Numbered from the stretch's first letter, positions 29,397 through 39,876 are shown. The stretch is DNA of 56,944 nt from Gallibacterium genomosp. 1 (GCF_000771875.1 NZ_JPXX01000015.1:1-56944), one strand, 5' to 3'. Numbers and translations: made by a program. The notes: generated by a model not told the origin, from the sequence alone.

Positions 29397-29588
29397 TCGC
29401 CAACCTATAGTTCCCACTAAAATAGTGTAAGATTAGCGATTCATTATTATTCTTTAAAAATCAATAAGTTAATAACTTAAAATATCCCATTTTTATTTTA
29501 TGATATACGCGTTCGCCGCATATAAATAAAAAGATTGGCGAAATAGATAACATAAGTCTTTATTTTTGCTGATTTTTTATCATATGGT
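29397..29588 (+). other. Probable relic CRISPR leader
   Basis: AT-rich, non-coding 190 bases between the cas2 relic and the single repeat. This is the position of the leader in I-C loci, where cas2 is the last gene before the array. Assigned by position only. Confidence 0.4.
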
Positions 29589-29620
29589 CGGTCGCCTTAT
29601 GCGCGACCGTGAATTGAAAC
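29589..29620 (+). CRISPR. Solitary CRISPR repeat (array reduced to one unit)
   Basis: A 32-base unit with a perfect 7-bp stem CGGTCGC/GCGACCG around CTTATGC, ending GTGAATTGAAAC. The stem size and the (T)GAATTGAAAC tail are the hallmarks of type I-C repeats. Only this one copy is present; no second copy was found up to the folC stop. The 35 or so bases after it may be the last spacer or mere flank. Confidence 0.65.
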
Positions 29621-29722
29621 ATCTGCTCATAGGCTAACCATTTTTGATTTAAGCCAATACTAAGTCATCTTATTTGGCATACATCTCTTTTAAACAATTA
29701 AGATCCACTAAAAATGTCTTCA

Positions 29723-31051
29723 TTAATAATTACCTAACACATTCAAAAAATCCGCTACTGTGTGAAATGAACCAAAAATTAACAACAGATCCTCTTTTTG
29801 TGCCTTATTTAAAGCAATATCTACACCCTGTAACATTGAATTAACCGCTTGGCTTTCCAATAAATTATGATTTTTTTCTGCCACTAACTGTAACTTCCGC
29901 TGTAATTCAGTGGCACTTTGTCCTCTTTCGCCAGCCAAAGGAACACAAATCCACGCTGTAATAAAAGGTAACAATGGTGTTAATACACCTATGGCATCTT
30001 TATCCTGCAAAATACCGCAAATAGCATAAATATGACGGTAATTTGCTTTCTTCTGTGCTAATTGTGTTGCTAAATAACGTGCCGCGTGTGGATTATGTCC
30101 AACATCAAGTACAATTTGCGGTAAATTTTTGCTTTCTACATTAAATCGTTGAGCCAAGTTTTGGCACTGTTCTTGACTTAAAAATTGGAAGCGCCCAGCC
30201 AATTCAACATTTTGCAAACTCTGTTTAATTTGTGACAAGGTAATCTTGAATGGTAGAAACTTTAGTGCTGCCAACGCAGTTGCGGCATTTTGCAATGGAA
30301 TGTGACAAAATGGTAAATGTTGCCACTGCTCCGTTCCTATTTGAAAAGCCCAATCCTGATCGGTCTGTTGCACTGAAAAATCCTTTTCACGATACAAGCT
30401 CGGACAGTGCAATTTTTCTGCCACCTGTTTAATTGAGATTGGACAATCCGGCTCGCCGACAACCAATGGTGTATTTTCACGACAAATTCCCGCTTTTTCA
30501 AAACCAATTTGCTCACGGTTATCGCCGAGAAATGCAATATGATCAATATCAATAGAGGTAATAATGGCTAAATCAGTGTCGATAATATTGGTCGCATCCA
30601 AACGCCCACCTAAGCCAACCTCAAGAATAATGACATCTAAATCTGCTTGTTGAAACAATAATAAAGCCGCTAAAGTGCTAAATTCAAAATAGGTTAAGGA
30701 TTGGTTTCTTTGCTGTTCAATAATTGAAAATGCTCGGCTGTGCATCTGATCCGGCAACTCCGCCCCTTGAATGCGAACTCGTTCGTTATAGCGCAAAATA
30801 TGTGGTGAAGAATACACGCCGACACGATAACCGGCATTGAGCAACAATGTTTCCAGCAATCGACAAGTTGTGCCTTTACCATTTGTACCTGCGACCGTAA
30901 TGACAAATGCGGACGGATTTAATAAATTTAATTGTTGTGCCACGGATTTAACCCGTTCCAACCCCATATCTATATTTTTACTGTGCAAATGCTCCAAATA
31001 TGCCAACCACGCATCAAGTGGTGAATTCTGATCTAATTTTTGCTGCATCAT
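29723..31051 (-). CDS. folC: Bifunctional tetrahydrofolate/dihydrofolate synthase (folylpolyglutamate synthase)
   Basis: Cytosolic Mur-ligase-type enzyme that joins glutamate to dihydropteroate and to reduced folates. The ATP loop VAGTNGKGTT, the central DATNIIDTD block and the C-terminal LDVGHNPHAARYLA block are all present. The reading frame opens 63 codons further upstream, but that extension has no family character. ATG 31051 follows AAGGATAAGATA and gives about 442 residues, close to E. coli FolC. Divergent from the EamA permease. Confidence 0.94.
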   Translation of the reverse strand: MMQQKLDQNSPLDAWLAYLEHLHSKNIDMGLERVKSVAQQLNLLNPSAFVITVAGTNGKGTTCRLLETLLLNAGYRVGVYSSPHILRYNERVRIQGAELPDQMHSRAFSIIEQQRNQSLTYFEFSTLAALLLFQQADLDVIILEVGLGGRLDATNIIDTDLAIITSIDIDHIAFLGDNREQIGFEKAGICRENTPLVVGEPDCPISIKQVAEKLHCPSLYREKDFSVQQTDQDWAFQIGTEQWQHLPFCHIPLQNAATALAALKFLPFKITLSQIKQSLQNVELAGRFQFLSQEQCQNLAQRFNVESKNLPQIVLDVGHNPHAARYLATQLAQKKANYRHIYAICGILQDKDAIGVLTPLLPFITAWICVPLAGERGQSATELQRKLQLVAEKNHNLLESQAVNSMLQGVDIALNKAQKEDLLLIFGSFHTVADFLNVLGNY

Positions 31052-31136
31052 TATCTTATCCTTAGTTTGTGCTTGCGTATCATAGTGAATATTGCCTAAA
31101 ATCGCCAGCAATCTTATTTTTTTGCAAGGAATAATT

Positions 31137-32000
31137 ATGTTGTCACTATTTATCGCTATTTTCTGTAGCGTCGCTGTGAGCGTTTTTCTCAAAATCGCAC
31201 GTTCACAACAGATCGTTATTTCACAAGCCATTGCCTGCAATTATATTATGGCAAGTTCCTTAACTTATTTCGTGTTACAGCCCGATTTTCAAGGGTTATC
31301 GTTTAGTGATGCTTTACGCCAAAATGAACACAGCTGGATTTTTCTCTTACTTGGTTTGTTATTGCCTTCTATTTTTTTGGTAATGGCGAAAGCGATAGAA
31401 CATAACGGCATCGCTCGTGCTGATGCGGCGCAACGTTTATCGCTCTTTTTACCGATTCTCGCTGCGTTTTTACTTTTTGGCGAGCCACTGACTTCACAGA
31501 AAGCCATCGCTATTCTGTTAGCATTCTTAGCCTTATTTGCTTTGATTTTCAAACATAAAGCGGACGGCGCTTCTGGCGGCATAGTGGGTTTTGCGCTATT
31601 GCTGTTAGTATGGTTTGGTTACGGCGTGATTGATATTTTATTTAAACAGATTGCTAAATTCGGTGTCGCTTTTCCATTTGCGCTTTTCACCTCGTTTATC
31701 GTTGCCGGTTGTTTTATTTTTGCTTATTTAATTTTCGCCAAAATACGTTGGCAAGCAAAAAGTATGCTTGCCGGTTTACTGCTTGGTGTGCTGAATTTTC
31801 TAAACATTCTCTTTTATATCAAAGCACATCAACAACTTAGCCAAAATCCTTCATTGGTTTTTGCCGGAATGAATATTGGGGTCATCATTTTAGGCGCACT
31901 AATCGGGCTATTTGTATTTAAAGAAAAACTTAATAAAATCAATTTTATAGGTATCGGCTTAGGTATTGTCGCCATTATTTTGTTGCTGAGTTTTAAATAA
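31137..32000 (+). CDS. EamA/DMT-family permease
   Basis: A 287-residue inner-membrane protein with about ten hydrophobic segments in two halves, the drug/metabolite transporter fold. FGEPLTSQKAIAILLAFLAL at the end of the first half is typical of EamA repeats. Start ATG 31137 is set by AAGGA at 31126-31130; an earlier frame opening at 31092 lacks a ribosome site. Substrate unknown. It ends at a good hairpin shared with dgt. Confidence 0.85.
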   Translation: MLSLFIAIFCSVAVSVFLKIARSQQIVISQAIACNYIMASSLTYFVLQPDFQGLSFSDALRQNEHSWIFLLLGLLLPSIFLVMAKAIEHNGIARADAAQRLSLFLPILAAFLLFGEPLTSQKAIAILLAFLALFALIFKHKADGASGGIVGFALLLLVWFGYGVIDILFKQIAKFGVAFPFALFTSFIVAGCFIFAYLIFAKIRWQAKSMLAGLLLGVLNFLNILFYIKAHQQLSQNPSLVFAGMNIGVIILGALIGLFVFKEKLNKINFIGIGLGIVAIILLLSFK

Positions 32001-32005
32001 TGGCT

Positions 32006-32037
32006 TTCGCCTGCTGATGAGGGCAGGCGAATCTTTT
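32006..32037. terminator. Terminator between EamA permease and dgt
   Basis: 9-bp GC-rich stem TTCGCCTGC/GCAGGCGAA (32006-32014, 32023-32031) with an 8-base loop and a short T-rich tail; convergent genes on both sides. Confidence 0.75.
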
Positions 32038-32039
32038 AT

Positions 32040-33398
32040 CTATAGCTGCTGATACAAGCGCAAGGCATAAGCATCCGACATTCCGGCAATATAATCACAA
32101 ATAACGCGTTTACGGTGTGCTTCTTCTGCTTGCTGCCAACGCTTCACCGTGTTTGGCGGCAATAATCTGGTCGGATCGGTAACAAAAATTTGGAACATTT
32201 CTGTCAAAATATGTTGTCCCCGATATTCTATGCGTTGTGTTTTCACTTCGTGAATCACAAATTGGCTAACAAACTGTTTAAACAGATTTAATACTTCCAC
32301 TGTTTCCGGCGGTAATTCTGCATTAAAACGCAGTAAAGGCTCGTTAAATTGTTCATTTTCACGCCAACGAATATGTGTAATAAAATAATTGACCAAGGAA
32401 CCTATCGCATTTTTACGCAAATAATGTTGATCGGAAAATAGTGCATCCGTTAAGGCGACAATATTATCTCGAATCCAGTCCGCTCGACACTGCTGCAACT
32501 GTTGCAATGTTGGCTGCCACTGCTCCCGATGTACCAAGCCAACCACAATCGCATCTTCAAAATCGTGTACCGCATAGGCAATATCATCTGCCAACTCCAT
32601 AATGCTGCAATCTAATGATTTATAACGACTTTTTAGTGTTTGTTCTGCTGAAGCGCGTTGCGGCAGTGAGGTAAACAGAGCATAATCTTGGCGAGAAAGC
32701 GGCGATAAAACCCATTCAAATGCGCTTAAATCATCGCGGAAAATCCCTTTCCCCGGACGCCAGTTTTCCATTTTGACATAGCGAGGATCTTCACTGCGCG
32801 GCAAATCCAGCTGTTGATATTGTGGAGAAACCTGATCCAAAATGACAGGATATTTCAAAATTCCAAGTAAAGTACGGCGAGTTAAATTCATTCCCCATTG
32901 TGGCGTATAAGGCTCCAATTTAGTTAAAATCCGAAACGACTGCCCGTTTCCTTCAAAACCGCCGCAATCGCTCATCATATAATTCAGCGCGACTTCACCG
33001 CCGTGACCAAAAGGCGGATGACCAATATCGTGAGCCAAACAAAGCGTTTCAATCAAACTATTTGCAGGCAGTAATTTTTTAATCAATGACGGCTTGATTT
33101 GCTCAACATAATCATTGCCCTTCTGTTGGCGCAGATGAATAAATGCATCCTCCAATTTTAGTTGTGAAGTCAAACTGCCACCAATTTGAGCAACCTCTAA
33201 CGAATGCGTTAAACGTGTACGGTAAAAATCATTTTCACCGATAGAATGGATCTGTTTTTTCGCCTGCAGACAACGAAACGCAGCAGAATGCAGAATTCGT
33301 CCACGATCACGTTGATAGGGTGAACGGTGATCGTGTTCTCGACGAGGATCATTTTGTTGCCTTTCTGTCCAACATTTTGCGATTTCAAACATCATCAC
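32040..33398 (-). CDS. dgt: dGTP triphosphohydrolase-like HD protein
   Basis: Cytosolic HD-domain dNTPase of 452 residues. The signature [14 protein letters not shown] and [13 protein letters not shown] carry the H...HD metal ligands, and [16 protein letters not shown] supplies the later aspartate. It resembles the H. influenzae dGTPase-like family; nucleotide preference is not proven by sequence. AGGAG precedes a run of three start codons (M1-M3). It lies 10 bases after degS on the same strand, forming sppA-degS-dgt. Confidence 0.88.
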   Translation of the reverse strand: MMMFEIAKCWTERQQNDPRREHDHRSPYQRDRGRILHSAAFRCLQAKKQIHSIGENDFYRTRLTHSLEVAQIGGSLTSQLKLEDAFIHLRQQKGNDYVEQIKPSLIKKLLPANSLIETLCLAHDIGHPPFGHGGEVALNYMMSDCGGFEGNGQSFRILTKLEPYTPQWGMNLTRRTLLGILKYPVILDQVSPQYQQLDLPRSEDPRYVKMENWRPGKGIFRDDLSAFEWVLSPLSRQDYALFTSLPQRASAEQTLKSRYKSLDCSIMELADDIAYAVHDFEDAIVVGLVHREQWQPTLQQLQQCRADWIRDNIVALTDALFSDQHYLRKNAIGSLVNYFITHIRWRENEQFNEPLLRFNAELPPETVEVLNLFKQFVSQFVIHEVKTQRIEYRGQHILTEMFQIFVTDPTRLLPPNTVKRWQQAEEAHRKRVICDYIAGMSDAYALRLYQQL

Positions 33399-33408
33399 CT
33401 GCTCCTAT

Positions 33409-34449
33409 TTAATTGATCGGATATTCCCCTATCTCAACCGGAATATTATAAAGTTTATTTTTCCGCAATACTTGTACGCTAACTACTGCGCCGGGTTTCA
33501 TATTTCCAACCATATTGACCATTTGTGCAGGCGATTGCACTTCTGTATTGCCAAATTTTACAATGATATCGCCAATTTGAATACCGGAGCGCTGTGCCGG
33601 TCCATTCTGACTAAGATTGGTTACTAACACTCCTTTTTGTGAGTTGTCTTCTATCGGCGCACTGGAAAACATTTGACTTTCCACGCCAAAGAAACCGCGA
33701 ATAACCCGTCCATCCTGAATAATCTTACTCATCACGGTGTTTGCCAACTTAATCGGTATCGCAAACCCTAAACCTTCAGCCACCACTTCATTTTCTGAAC
33801 GCCCGATACTTAAAGTATTAATGCCGATTAACTCACCTAACGAATTGATTAACGCGCCGCCGGAATTACCTTGATTGATGGAAGCATCGGTCTGGATAAA
33901 ATCCTGTTGTTTAAATTCACTGATAGTATTGCGTCCGGTGGCACTGATAATGCCTTGAGAAACGCTCTGCCCTAAGTTATAGGGATTACCGATAGCTAAA
34001 GCAACATCACCGACTTTCACAGTGCGTTCCGGATTTTGCGGAATGGTCGGTAAATCATTGGCGTTAATCTTCAATACTGCTAAATCCGTTAGCCAATCAC
34101 TGCCAATAATGGTTGCTTGATAAATTTTGCCTGATTGCAGTGCAACAATAATTTGGTCGGCATTTTGTATCACGTGCTTATTGGTTAAGATATAACCATC
34201 ACTACGCATAATCACGCCTGAGCCTAAATTATTCACACTGAAATCATTGCGGTTTGAATCTTGTAATGATCTTGTATAAACATTCACCACTGCCGGTGCA
34301 GCAATACGAACCGCATCATTGTAAGATGCTACTTGTGGGCTGAAAAATCTGCTTAAAAAGTGATTGCTGCCGGTGCCGGATAATATTAAGACGATCAACA
34401 TTGCCGCTGCTAAACCGATAACAATCGCCTGCAATAATTTTTTAATCAT
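33409..34449 (-). CDS. degS: Periplasmic site-1 protease DegS
   Basis: Inner-membrane-anchored serine protease that senses misfolded porins and cuts RseA to release sigma-E. One N-terminal anchor (residues ~5-25), a trypsin-like domain with His in LTNKHVIQN, Asp in TDLAVLKI and Ser in GNSGGAL, then a single PDZ domain (GVLVTNLSQNGPAQRSGIQ). One PDZ domain and the uncleaved anchor separate it from DegP and DegQ. Length of 346 is usual. Confidence 0.93.
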   Translation of the reverse strand: MIKKLLQAIVIGLAAAMLIVLILSGTGSNHFLSRFFSPQVASYNDAVRIAAPAVVNVYTRSLQDSNRNDFSVNNLGSGVIMRSDGYILTNKHVIQNADQIIVALQSGKIYQATIIGSDWLTDLAVLKINANDLPTIPQNPERTVKVGDVALAIGNPYNLGQSVSQGIISATGRNTISEFKQQDFIQTDASINQGNSGGALINSLGELIGINTLSIGRSENEVVAEGLGFAIPIKLANTVMSKIIQDGRVIRGFFGVESQMFSSAPIEDNSQKGVLVTNLSQNGPAQRSGIQIGDIIVKFGNTEVQSPAQMVNMVGNMKPGAVVSVQVLRKNKLYNIPVEIGEYPIN

Positions 34450-34463
34450 TTTATGCCTTTATA

Positions 34464-36320
34464 TTAATAAGTAGATTGACAATTCAAACAGTATAAATAT
34501 TGACCCTTAGGATCGGTGAATTGCGTTAGCAATCCTAATTGTTGGTGCATTTGTTTGATTTGAGTAAAATCGACAATACCAATTGAACGCAACAAATCTT
34601 GCAGCATACTGCTCTTTTTTTGTCCCAATAATGATAACAATCCTTTACTTTGATCTTCAGAAAGCCATAAAAAACCAATTTGATCATCGGTTAATCCTTT
34701 CTCTTTTTCTCTGATTTTTTCTGAAGCTACTGCAATCGCCGTATTAAAATCACCCAACTCATCTACTAACTTATATTTTAATGCATCTTCACCAAGCCAA
34801 ACACGCCCTTGAGCAATATTATCCACTTGTGATTTATCCAATTTACGCCCTTTAGCTACTAAACTGATGAATTGATCATAGCCGTGCTCGATCGACATCT
34901 GAATAACATCACTGTATTCTTGACTTAATGCGGTAAATGGCGACATTGAAGCTAAAGGTGAAGTCTTCACTCCGTCAGAATGAATACCTAGATTAGCCAA
35001 ACTTTTCTCTAATGTAACGAATGCAGCAAAAATACCGATTGAACCTGTGATGGTATTTTTATCTGCAATAATATAATCTGCAGTGCTAGCAATCCAATAA
35101 CCGCCTGATGCTGCCATTCCCCCCATTGAAACAACAACGGGCTTACCAATCTGTTGTAAGTGTTCAACTTCTTCACGAATAACTTCAGATGCAAATGCAC
35201 TTCCTCCCGGACTATTAATACGTAACACTACTGCTTTTACTGCTGTATTCTCAGCTGCTTGTCGAAGTAAACGAGCAATAGTGTCCCCACCAACATTTTC
35301 ATCATCGCTCTCACCATCAATAATTGCACCTTCTACACGAAGAACAGCTATATTATTACTAGTAGCATTAGCTGTTTCATAATCCGGTAAACTATATAAA
35401 TAATTTGAAAAATCAATATATTGATAAGTATTATTTTCTCGATCCGCACCAAACTGTTGTTTTAATGCTGCACTTATCTGATAGCGTGTCGCCACTTCTG
35501 TCACTAACTTATTAGTTAATGCATATTGTGTCAAATCACCTTTCAAATTTTTCACTTGTTGTAAAAAGTCATTTGTTGAGGGGAAAATTTGCTCTTGTTT
35601 AAGATGACGGTTATTACTCACTGTTGTCTTAATATTATTCCACATTGCATTCAACCATTGGCTTGCATTTTGACGAGCCGCTTCCGACATATCATCTCGT
35701 AACAAAGGCTCAACTGCGGATTTGTAAGTTCCAACTCGAAAAATATGTGGTTGAGCATCAATCTTATCTAACAGCGATTTATAATAGAACTGTTCATCGC
35801 CCAATCCAGTTAACTCAACTTGACCTTGACGATGTAAGTAAATTTTATCCGCATAACTGGCTAAAATATATTGTTTTTGCGAATAGTTATCCGATACGGC
35901 AATCACCGGCTTACCACTCTGTTTAAACTCATTTAATGCTTTCCCAATAAAAGTTATAGAGGGCAAATCACCACCTTCAAAATAGTTAAGATCTAGCACA
36001 ATACCTTTAATTCGCTCATCTTTTTTTGCTTGGGTAATAGCAAAAACCACATCAAATACTGATATTTTTTCTGATATTACCTGTTTCTGGACATTATTGA
36101 GTAACGCTTTTAAGCCACTATTTTGATCGCGATTATCCGCCAAAAAACCATCTAAATTTAAACGCAACGCACCCTGAGGTACTGGTTGTTTTCTTTGCTC
36201 TTCCACAAATAAAGTACTACTAAACAACAATATTCCTGCAACAAAAAGAAAAGCTAGGTTCATTAATACCCGACGTAAAACATTTAAACAATTCCAAATA
36301 AAACGAAAAATAGCAAACAC
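34464..36320 (-). CDS. sppA: Signal peptide peptidase / protease IV
   Basis: Inner-membrane serine-lysine protease that degrades leftover signal peptides. 618 residues with an N-terminal anchor (about 18-36) and tandem ClpP-like halves. The catalytic serine lies in MGGMAASGGYWIAS of the second half, and the lysine is expected in SITFIGKAL of the first. RINSPGGSAFASEVI forms the oxyanion region. It is divergent from ydjA, as in H. influenzae and E. coli. Confidence 0.94.
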   Translation of the reverse strand: MFAIFRFIWNCLNVLRRVLMNLAFLFVAGILLFSSTLFVEEQRKQPVPQGALRLNLDGFLADNRDQNSGLKALLNNVQKQVISEKISVFDVVFAITQAKKDERIKGIVLDLNYFEGGDLPSITFIGKALNEFKQSGKPVIAVSDNYSQKQYILASYADKIYLHRQGQVELTGLGDEQFYYKSLLDKIDAQPHIFRVGTYKSAVEPLLRDDMSEAARQNASQWLNAMWNNIKTTVSNNRHLKQEQIFPSTNDFLQQVKNLKGDLTQYALTNKLVTEVATRYQISAALKQQFGADRENNTYQYIDFSNYLYSLPDYETANATSNNIAVLRVEGAIIDGESDDENVGGDTIARLLRQAAENTAVKAVVLRINSPGGSAFASEVIREEVEHLQQIGKPVVVSMGGMAASGGYWIASTADYIIADKNTITGSIGIFAAFVTLEKSLANLGIHSDGVKTSPLASMSPFTALSQEYSDVIQMSIEHGYDQFISLVAKGRKLDKSQVDNIAQGRVWLGEDALKYKLVDELGDFNTAIAVASEKIREKEKGLTDDQIGFLWLSEDQSKGLLSLLGQKKSSMLQDLLRSIGIVDFTQIKQMHQQLGLLTQFTDPKGQYLYCLNCQSTY

Positions 36321-36454
36321 AATTCACACCTTATTATTTATCATTTCCAGTCAGTTAAAATAGCACAAAATGCTTATCAATAAACGATCTTTTTCGCTGA
36401 ACGCCTGTGTTGCGTGCTACAATACGCCATCTGATTCCTCAAGGAGAAAAAACT

Positions 36455-37015
36455 ATGCAAGCATTAGATTTGTTACTAAATCGCCATTCTGAAAAAAATT
36501 TAGTCGCACCGGCACCGAACAGACAAGAATTGGAAACGTTATTGCAAGCTGCCCGCCACGTTCCTGATCACGGCAAATTAACCCCTTATCGTTTTGTTGT
36601 TATTGAAAATGAAGGGTTACAAAAGTTGGGTAATCTTTTAAAAGAGGCTGTTGTTGAACTCGATCTCGGCGCAGAAAGATTGGCTAAAGCAGAAAAATTT
36701 CCTCAGCGCGCACCGATGTTTGTTGCTGTTATCGCAGAAATTAATAAAGAAATCAAAAAAGTGCCTGCTTGGGAGCAAATGTTAAGTGCCGGTTGCGCAA
36801 CCTATGCCTTTCAATTAGCAGCTAACGCGTTAGGTTATGCCAATGTTTGGGTGACCGGTCCTTGGATTGACGGTACTGCATTAAGAAATGCTTTCGGTTG
36901 TCGTCCGCAAGATAAAATTGTGGCGTTGGTGATGGTGGGAACAGCTGAAAACCCAAATAGCCGTCCAACGAAAAAATATAATAAAGATAAAGAAAACTTT
37001 GTGTCTTACCTCTAA
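36455..37015 (+). CDS. ydjA: FMN nitroreductase-family protein YdjA
   Basis: Small flavoprotein oxidoreductase (186 residues), cytosolic, physiological substrate unknown. The FMN-binding N-terminus LLLNRHSEKNLVAPAP and AARHVPDHGKLTPYRF match the minimal YdjA type; NVWVTGPW closes the site. The frame opens earlier at 36407, but AAGGAG at 36441-36446 points to ATG 36455. Ends in a GGCGGGA/TCCCGCC hairpin. Confidence 0.92.
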   Translation: MQALDLLLNRHSEKNLVAPAPNRQELETLLQAARHVPDHGKLTPYRFVVIENEGLQKLGNLLKEAVVELDLGAERLAKAEKFPQRAPMFVAVIAEINKEIKKVPAWEQMLSAGCATYAFQLAANALGYANVWVTGPWIDGTALRNAFGCRPQDKIVALVMVGTAENPNSRPTKKYNKDKENFVSYL

Positions 37016-37022
37016 AAAATTT

Positions 37023-37043
37023 GGCGGGAAATAAAATCCCGCC
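37023..37043. terminator. Terminator between ydjA and tyrA
   Basis: 7-bp GC-rich stem GGCGGGA/TCCCGCC around AATAAAA, between convergent genes. Confidence 0.7.
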
Positions 37044-37066
37044 ATTGTGTTATCCGATAACGTTAT

Positions 37067-38194
37067 TTAATCGTGTTTTCGATGATCATATGCCTGTTGT
37101 AACAACTGTCGGCTCTCTTGCATAAACTGTTCTGAATAATCTCCGAACCAATGATGAACCTGTTGAAAGGCATTGATAAAACCTTGCTTATCGCCAGTTT
37201 CAAAAAACTGTAATGCTTGTTCATAACTTTTTTGCAAGGTTTTAATCACTTCAAGATTTTCTGGTTTATCCATAATAATATCGGCATAAAGCTCCGGATC
37301 TTGTGCAAATAATCGCCCAATCATTGCCAATTCTAAACGATAAATAGGTGAAGAAAGTGCCAATAAATTTTTCAACTGCACTGGCTGCCGCGAAAGATGT
37401 AATCCATTGGCAAAAGTTGAAAAATGACGTAATGCTTGAATATAAGTCATACTATGATCGTGTTCTTGTGGCGTAACTTGATACAATCTCGCTCCCCAAA
37501 TATAAAATTGATCTAACAACCATTTATAGCATTCAGGATAACGTCCTTCACAAACAGCTATCACTTGCTTAGCCATACTCTCAATATCCGGACCAAACAT
37601 AGGATGTAAACCAACTACTGCACCTTGATGAATTTCCATCATTTTTGACACTGGTGCCGTTTTTACAGAAGTTAAATCCGCCAATAACATTTCTGGATGT
37701 AAATAAGGTTGTAATTTCTCAATCACTGATTCTGTCGCCGTAATAGGCACAGAAATCAGCACCATATCTGCTCCCTCAATGATTTGTTTTGCTTGTTGCC
37801 AATCATCACAATCTAAAATTTCTACATTATAACCAGAATTAATTAAATAACGGGCAAATAACCCACCGAGTTTACCACGCCCACCAACAACTACGATCTT
37901 TTTAATATTTGGGTTAGTTGTCTTAAAACCATACTGGTTTTCACTATGGTAAGACTCTCTCATCACACGCCTTAACACATCTTCAATTAAATCAGGAGAG
38001 AGTCCCATTTTTTCCGCTTCCTGACGACGTTCTAATAACATCGCAGCTTCACGCTCGGGTACATAAATCGGCAAACCGTGCTGATGTTTCACTCTACCTA
38101 CTTCAGTTACTAGTTGTAACCTTTTGACGAGCAATGCTAACAACGCCTGATCAGTTTCATCAATTTGCTTACGTAACTCTTGTAATACTTCCAC
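37067..38194 (-). CDS. tyrA: Chorismate mutase / prephenate dehydrogenase (T-protein)
   Basis: Bifunctional enzyme for tyrosine synthesis. Residues 1-~90 form an AroQ-type chorismate mutase ([19 protein letters not shown]). A dehydrogenase domain begins near 100 with the NAD fold [17 protein letters not shown] and contains HPMFGPDI. The start is taken as GTG 38194, 7 bases after GGAG; the open frame to TTG 38209 adds residues unlike the family. About 375 residues against 373 in E. coli. Lies 19 bases downstream of aroF and is surely cotranscribed. Confidence 0.94.
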   Translation of the reverse strand: MEVLQELRKQIDETDQALLALLVKRLQLVTEVGRVKHQHGLPIYVPEREAAMLLERRQEAEKMGLSPDLIEDVLRRVMRESYHSENQYGFKTTNPNIKKIVVVGGRGKLGGLFARYLINSGYNVEILDCDDWQQAKQIIEGADMVLISVPITATESVIEKLQPYLHPEMLLADLTSVKTAPVSKMMEIHQGAVVGLHPMFGPDIESMAKQVIAVCEGRYPECYKWLLDQFYIWGARLYQVTPQEHDHSMTYIQALRHFSTFANGLHLSRQPVQLKNLLALSSPIYRLELAMIGRLFAQDPELYADIIMDKPENLEVIKTLQKSYEQALQFFETGDKQGFINAFQQVHHWFGDYSEQFMQESRQLLQQAYDHRKHD

Positions 38195-38213
38195 ACACTC
38201 TCTCCACAATAAA

Positions 38214-39272
38214 TTAACGATCCAATTTAGCTAAAGTATCGTGTATTTTACGCAATAGTGTTTCTGTTGTCTGCCAATCAATGCAAGCGTCGGTAATAGA
38301 TACACCATATTTCATCTCTTCTCTTGGTTGTTCTGCACTTTGATTTCCAGCATTTAAGTTACTTTCTAACATAATTCCAGTAATAGAACGGTTTCCATCT
38401 ACAATTTGTTGCAACACATCTTCCGCAACAATTGGCTGGCGACGATAATCTTTATTGGAGTTGCCGTGGCTACAATCTACCATAATTGACGCTTCCAAGC
38501 CTGATTTTTCCAACTCTTCTTCACTCTGTTTCACAAATTCTGCCTGATAATTCGTTTTTTTGCCACCACGTAAAATAATATGCCCATCTGGATTGCCACT
38601 AGTATGTAACAAATTTACTTGACCTTGCTGATTAATACCGATAAAACTGTGTTCTTGAGAAGCCGCTTTAAGCGCATTAATAGCTGTTGCTAAATTGCCA
38701 TCAGTACCATTTTTAAAACCAACAGCCATCGAAAGACCAGATGCTAATTCACGGTGAGTTTGTGATTCTGTAGTTCTTGCTCCGATTGCTGACCAACTAA
38801 AAAGATCTGCTAAATATTGCGGCGTTATCGGATCTAACGCTTCTGTCGCTAAAGGCAACCCCATATGCCCCAAATCCAGTAATAATTTTCTGGCTAAATG
38901 CAACCCCTTTTCGACATCAAACGTTCCGTCCAAATTTGGATCATTAATCAACCCTTTCCACCCCACTGTTGTACGTGGTTTTTCAAAATAAACACGCATC
39001 ACAATATATAATTGATCTTTCAATTCCTCCGACAATATTTGCAATTTTTTTGCATATTCAATTGCAGCAGGGATATCGTGAATAGAACAAGGTCCACAAA
39101 CCACTAATAAACGTTTATCTCGGCGATGTACAATATCAGCAATTTCTTTCCGAAAACGTTCAATTTTTTGACGTAATGGTTGTTCCAAAGGAAGTTTCGC
39201 CTTCAACTCATCTGGCGTAATTAATACTCTTTCATCCACAATATGAACATTGTGAATACTATCTTTTTTCAT
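38214..39272 (-). CDS. aroF: 3-deoxy-7-phosphoheptulonate (DAHP) synthase, AroF type
   Basis: First enzyme of the shikimate pathway, joining PEP and erythrose-4-phosphate. 352 residues. Hallmarks are VCGPCSIHD (metal cysteine), [37 protein letters not shown] and [12 protein letters not shown]. The N-terminus [19 protein letters not shown] follows E. coli AroF, the tyrosine-sensitive isozyme, and the aroF-tyrA operon agrees. AGGAT precedes the ATG. Two TyrR-box-like sites lie just upstream, so tyrosine repression is likely. Confidence 0.93.
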   Translation of the reverse strand: MKKDSIHNVHIVDERVLITPDELKAKLPLEQPLRQKIERFRKEIADIVHRRDKRLLVVCGPCSIHDIPAAIEYAKKLQILSEELKDQLYIVMRVYFEKPRTTVGWKGLINDPNLDGTFDVEKGLHLARKLLLDLGHMGLPLATEALDPITPQYLADLFSWSAIGARTTESQTHRELASGLSMAVGFKNGTDGNLATAINALKAASQEHSFIGINQQGQVNLLHTSGNPDGHIILRGGKKTNYQAEFVKQSEEELEKSGLEASIMVDCSHGNSNKDYRRQPIVAEDVLQQIVDGNRSITGIMLESNLNAGNQSAEQPREEMKYGVSITDACIDWQTTETLLRKIHDTLAKLDR

Positions 39273-39284
39273 CTTAAATTATCC

Positions 39285-39325
39285 TGTAAATTTTTTATTA
39301 CAAATAATGTAACGATAAAATTACA
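39285..39325 (-). promoter_or_regulatory. Two tandem TyrR-box-like operators upstream of aroF
   Basis: TyrR consensus is TGTAAA-N6-TTTACA. Site 1 (39285-39302) is TGTAAA-N6-ATTACA (11/12) and site 2 (39308-39325) is TGTAAC-N6-ATTACA (10/12), with centres 23 bases apart, about two helical turns. Site 1 ends 13 bases before the aroF start, beside its ribosome site. Confidence 0.65.
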
Positions 39326-39519
39326 CCTCTTTTTGATAATAAACAAGTACTATTTCAATAACTTTTTCATTTTTTATCTCTATCGCTCATTTTTTTGCCA
39401 ATCAACTCTTAGTAATGGAAAAAGACTTGCACAACCCAAGCCAATCTTATAATATGCAGCCCGTTAATTTTGGCAAAATGCTCAAATAAAAAAGTTTAAC
39501 TAAAGCGTGTGATTATACA

Positions 39520-39876
39520 ATGTATCAAATCTTATTAATCATTTATCCTATAGTCGCCATTGCATTAATAGCTTTTATCCTTGTACAACAAGGTAAAGGT
39601 GCGGATATGGGAGCATCATTCGGGGCTGGTGCGTCTGGAACTGTATTTGGTGCAAGTGGTGCAGGTAATTTTTTAACTCGCACAACAACAATTTTAGCAA
39701 TTATATTTTTTGCAATTAGTTTATTACTTGGTAATTTAACTGCACATTCAAGCAAACCAAAAGGTAATTTTGATGATCTTTCAGGCGTTGCTCAACAGAT
39801 TAAAAAAGAAGAAGCTGTTAAACCTGTAACTGAATTACCTGCAAAACCTGATGTAAATCAGGATATTCCAAAATAA
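39520..39876 (+). CDS. secG: Preprotein translocase subunit SecG
   Basis: Inner-membrane accessory subunit of SecYEG, 118 residues. Two membrane segments (about 3-20 and 55-72) flank the conserved glycine-rich cytoplasmic loop [16 protein letters not shown] and [12 protein letters not shown] hydrophilic tail follows. The tRNA-Leu gene starts 8 bases after the stop codon, the same secG-tRNA-Leu linkage known in E. coli. Confidence 0.95.
   Translation: MYQILLIIYPIVAIALIAFILVQQGKGADMGASFGAGASGTVFGASGAGNFLTRTTTILAIIFFAISLLLGNLTAHSSKPKGNFDDLSGVAQQIKKEEAVKPVTELPAKPDVNQDIPK

Noticed and set aside
29621-29722. Further CRISPR repeats after the solitary unit
   Set aside because: No second copy of the CGGTCGC/GCGACCG stem or the GAATTGAAAC tail occurs before folC ends.
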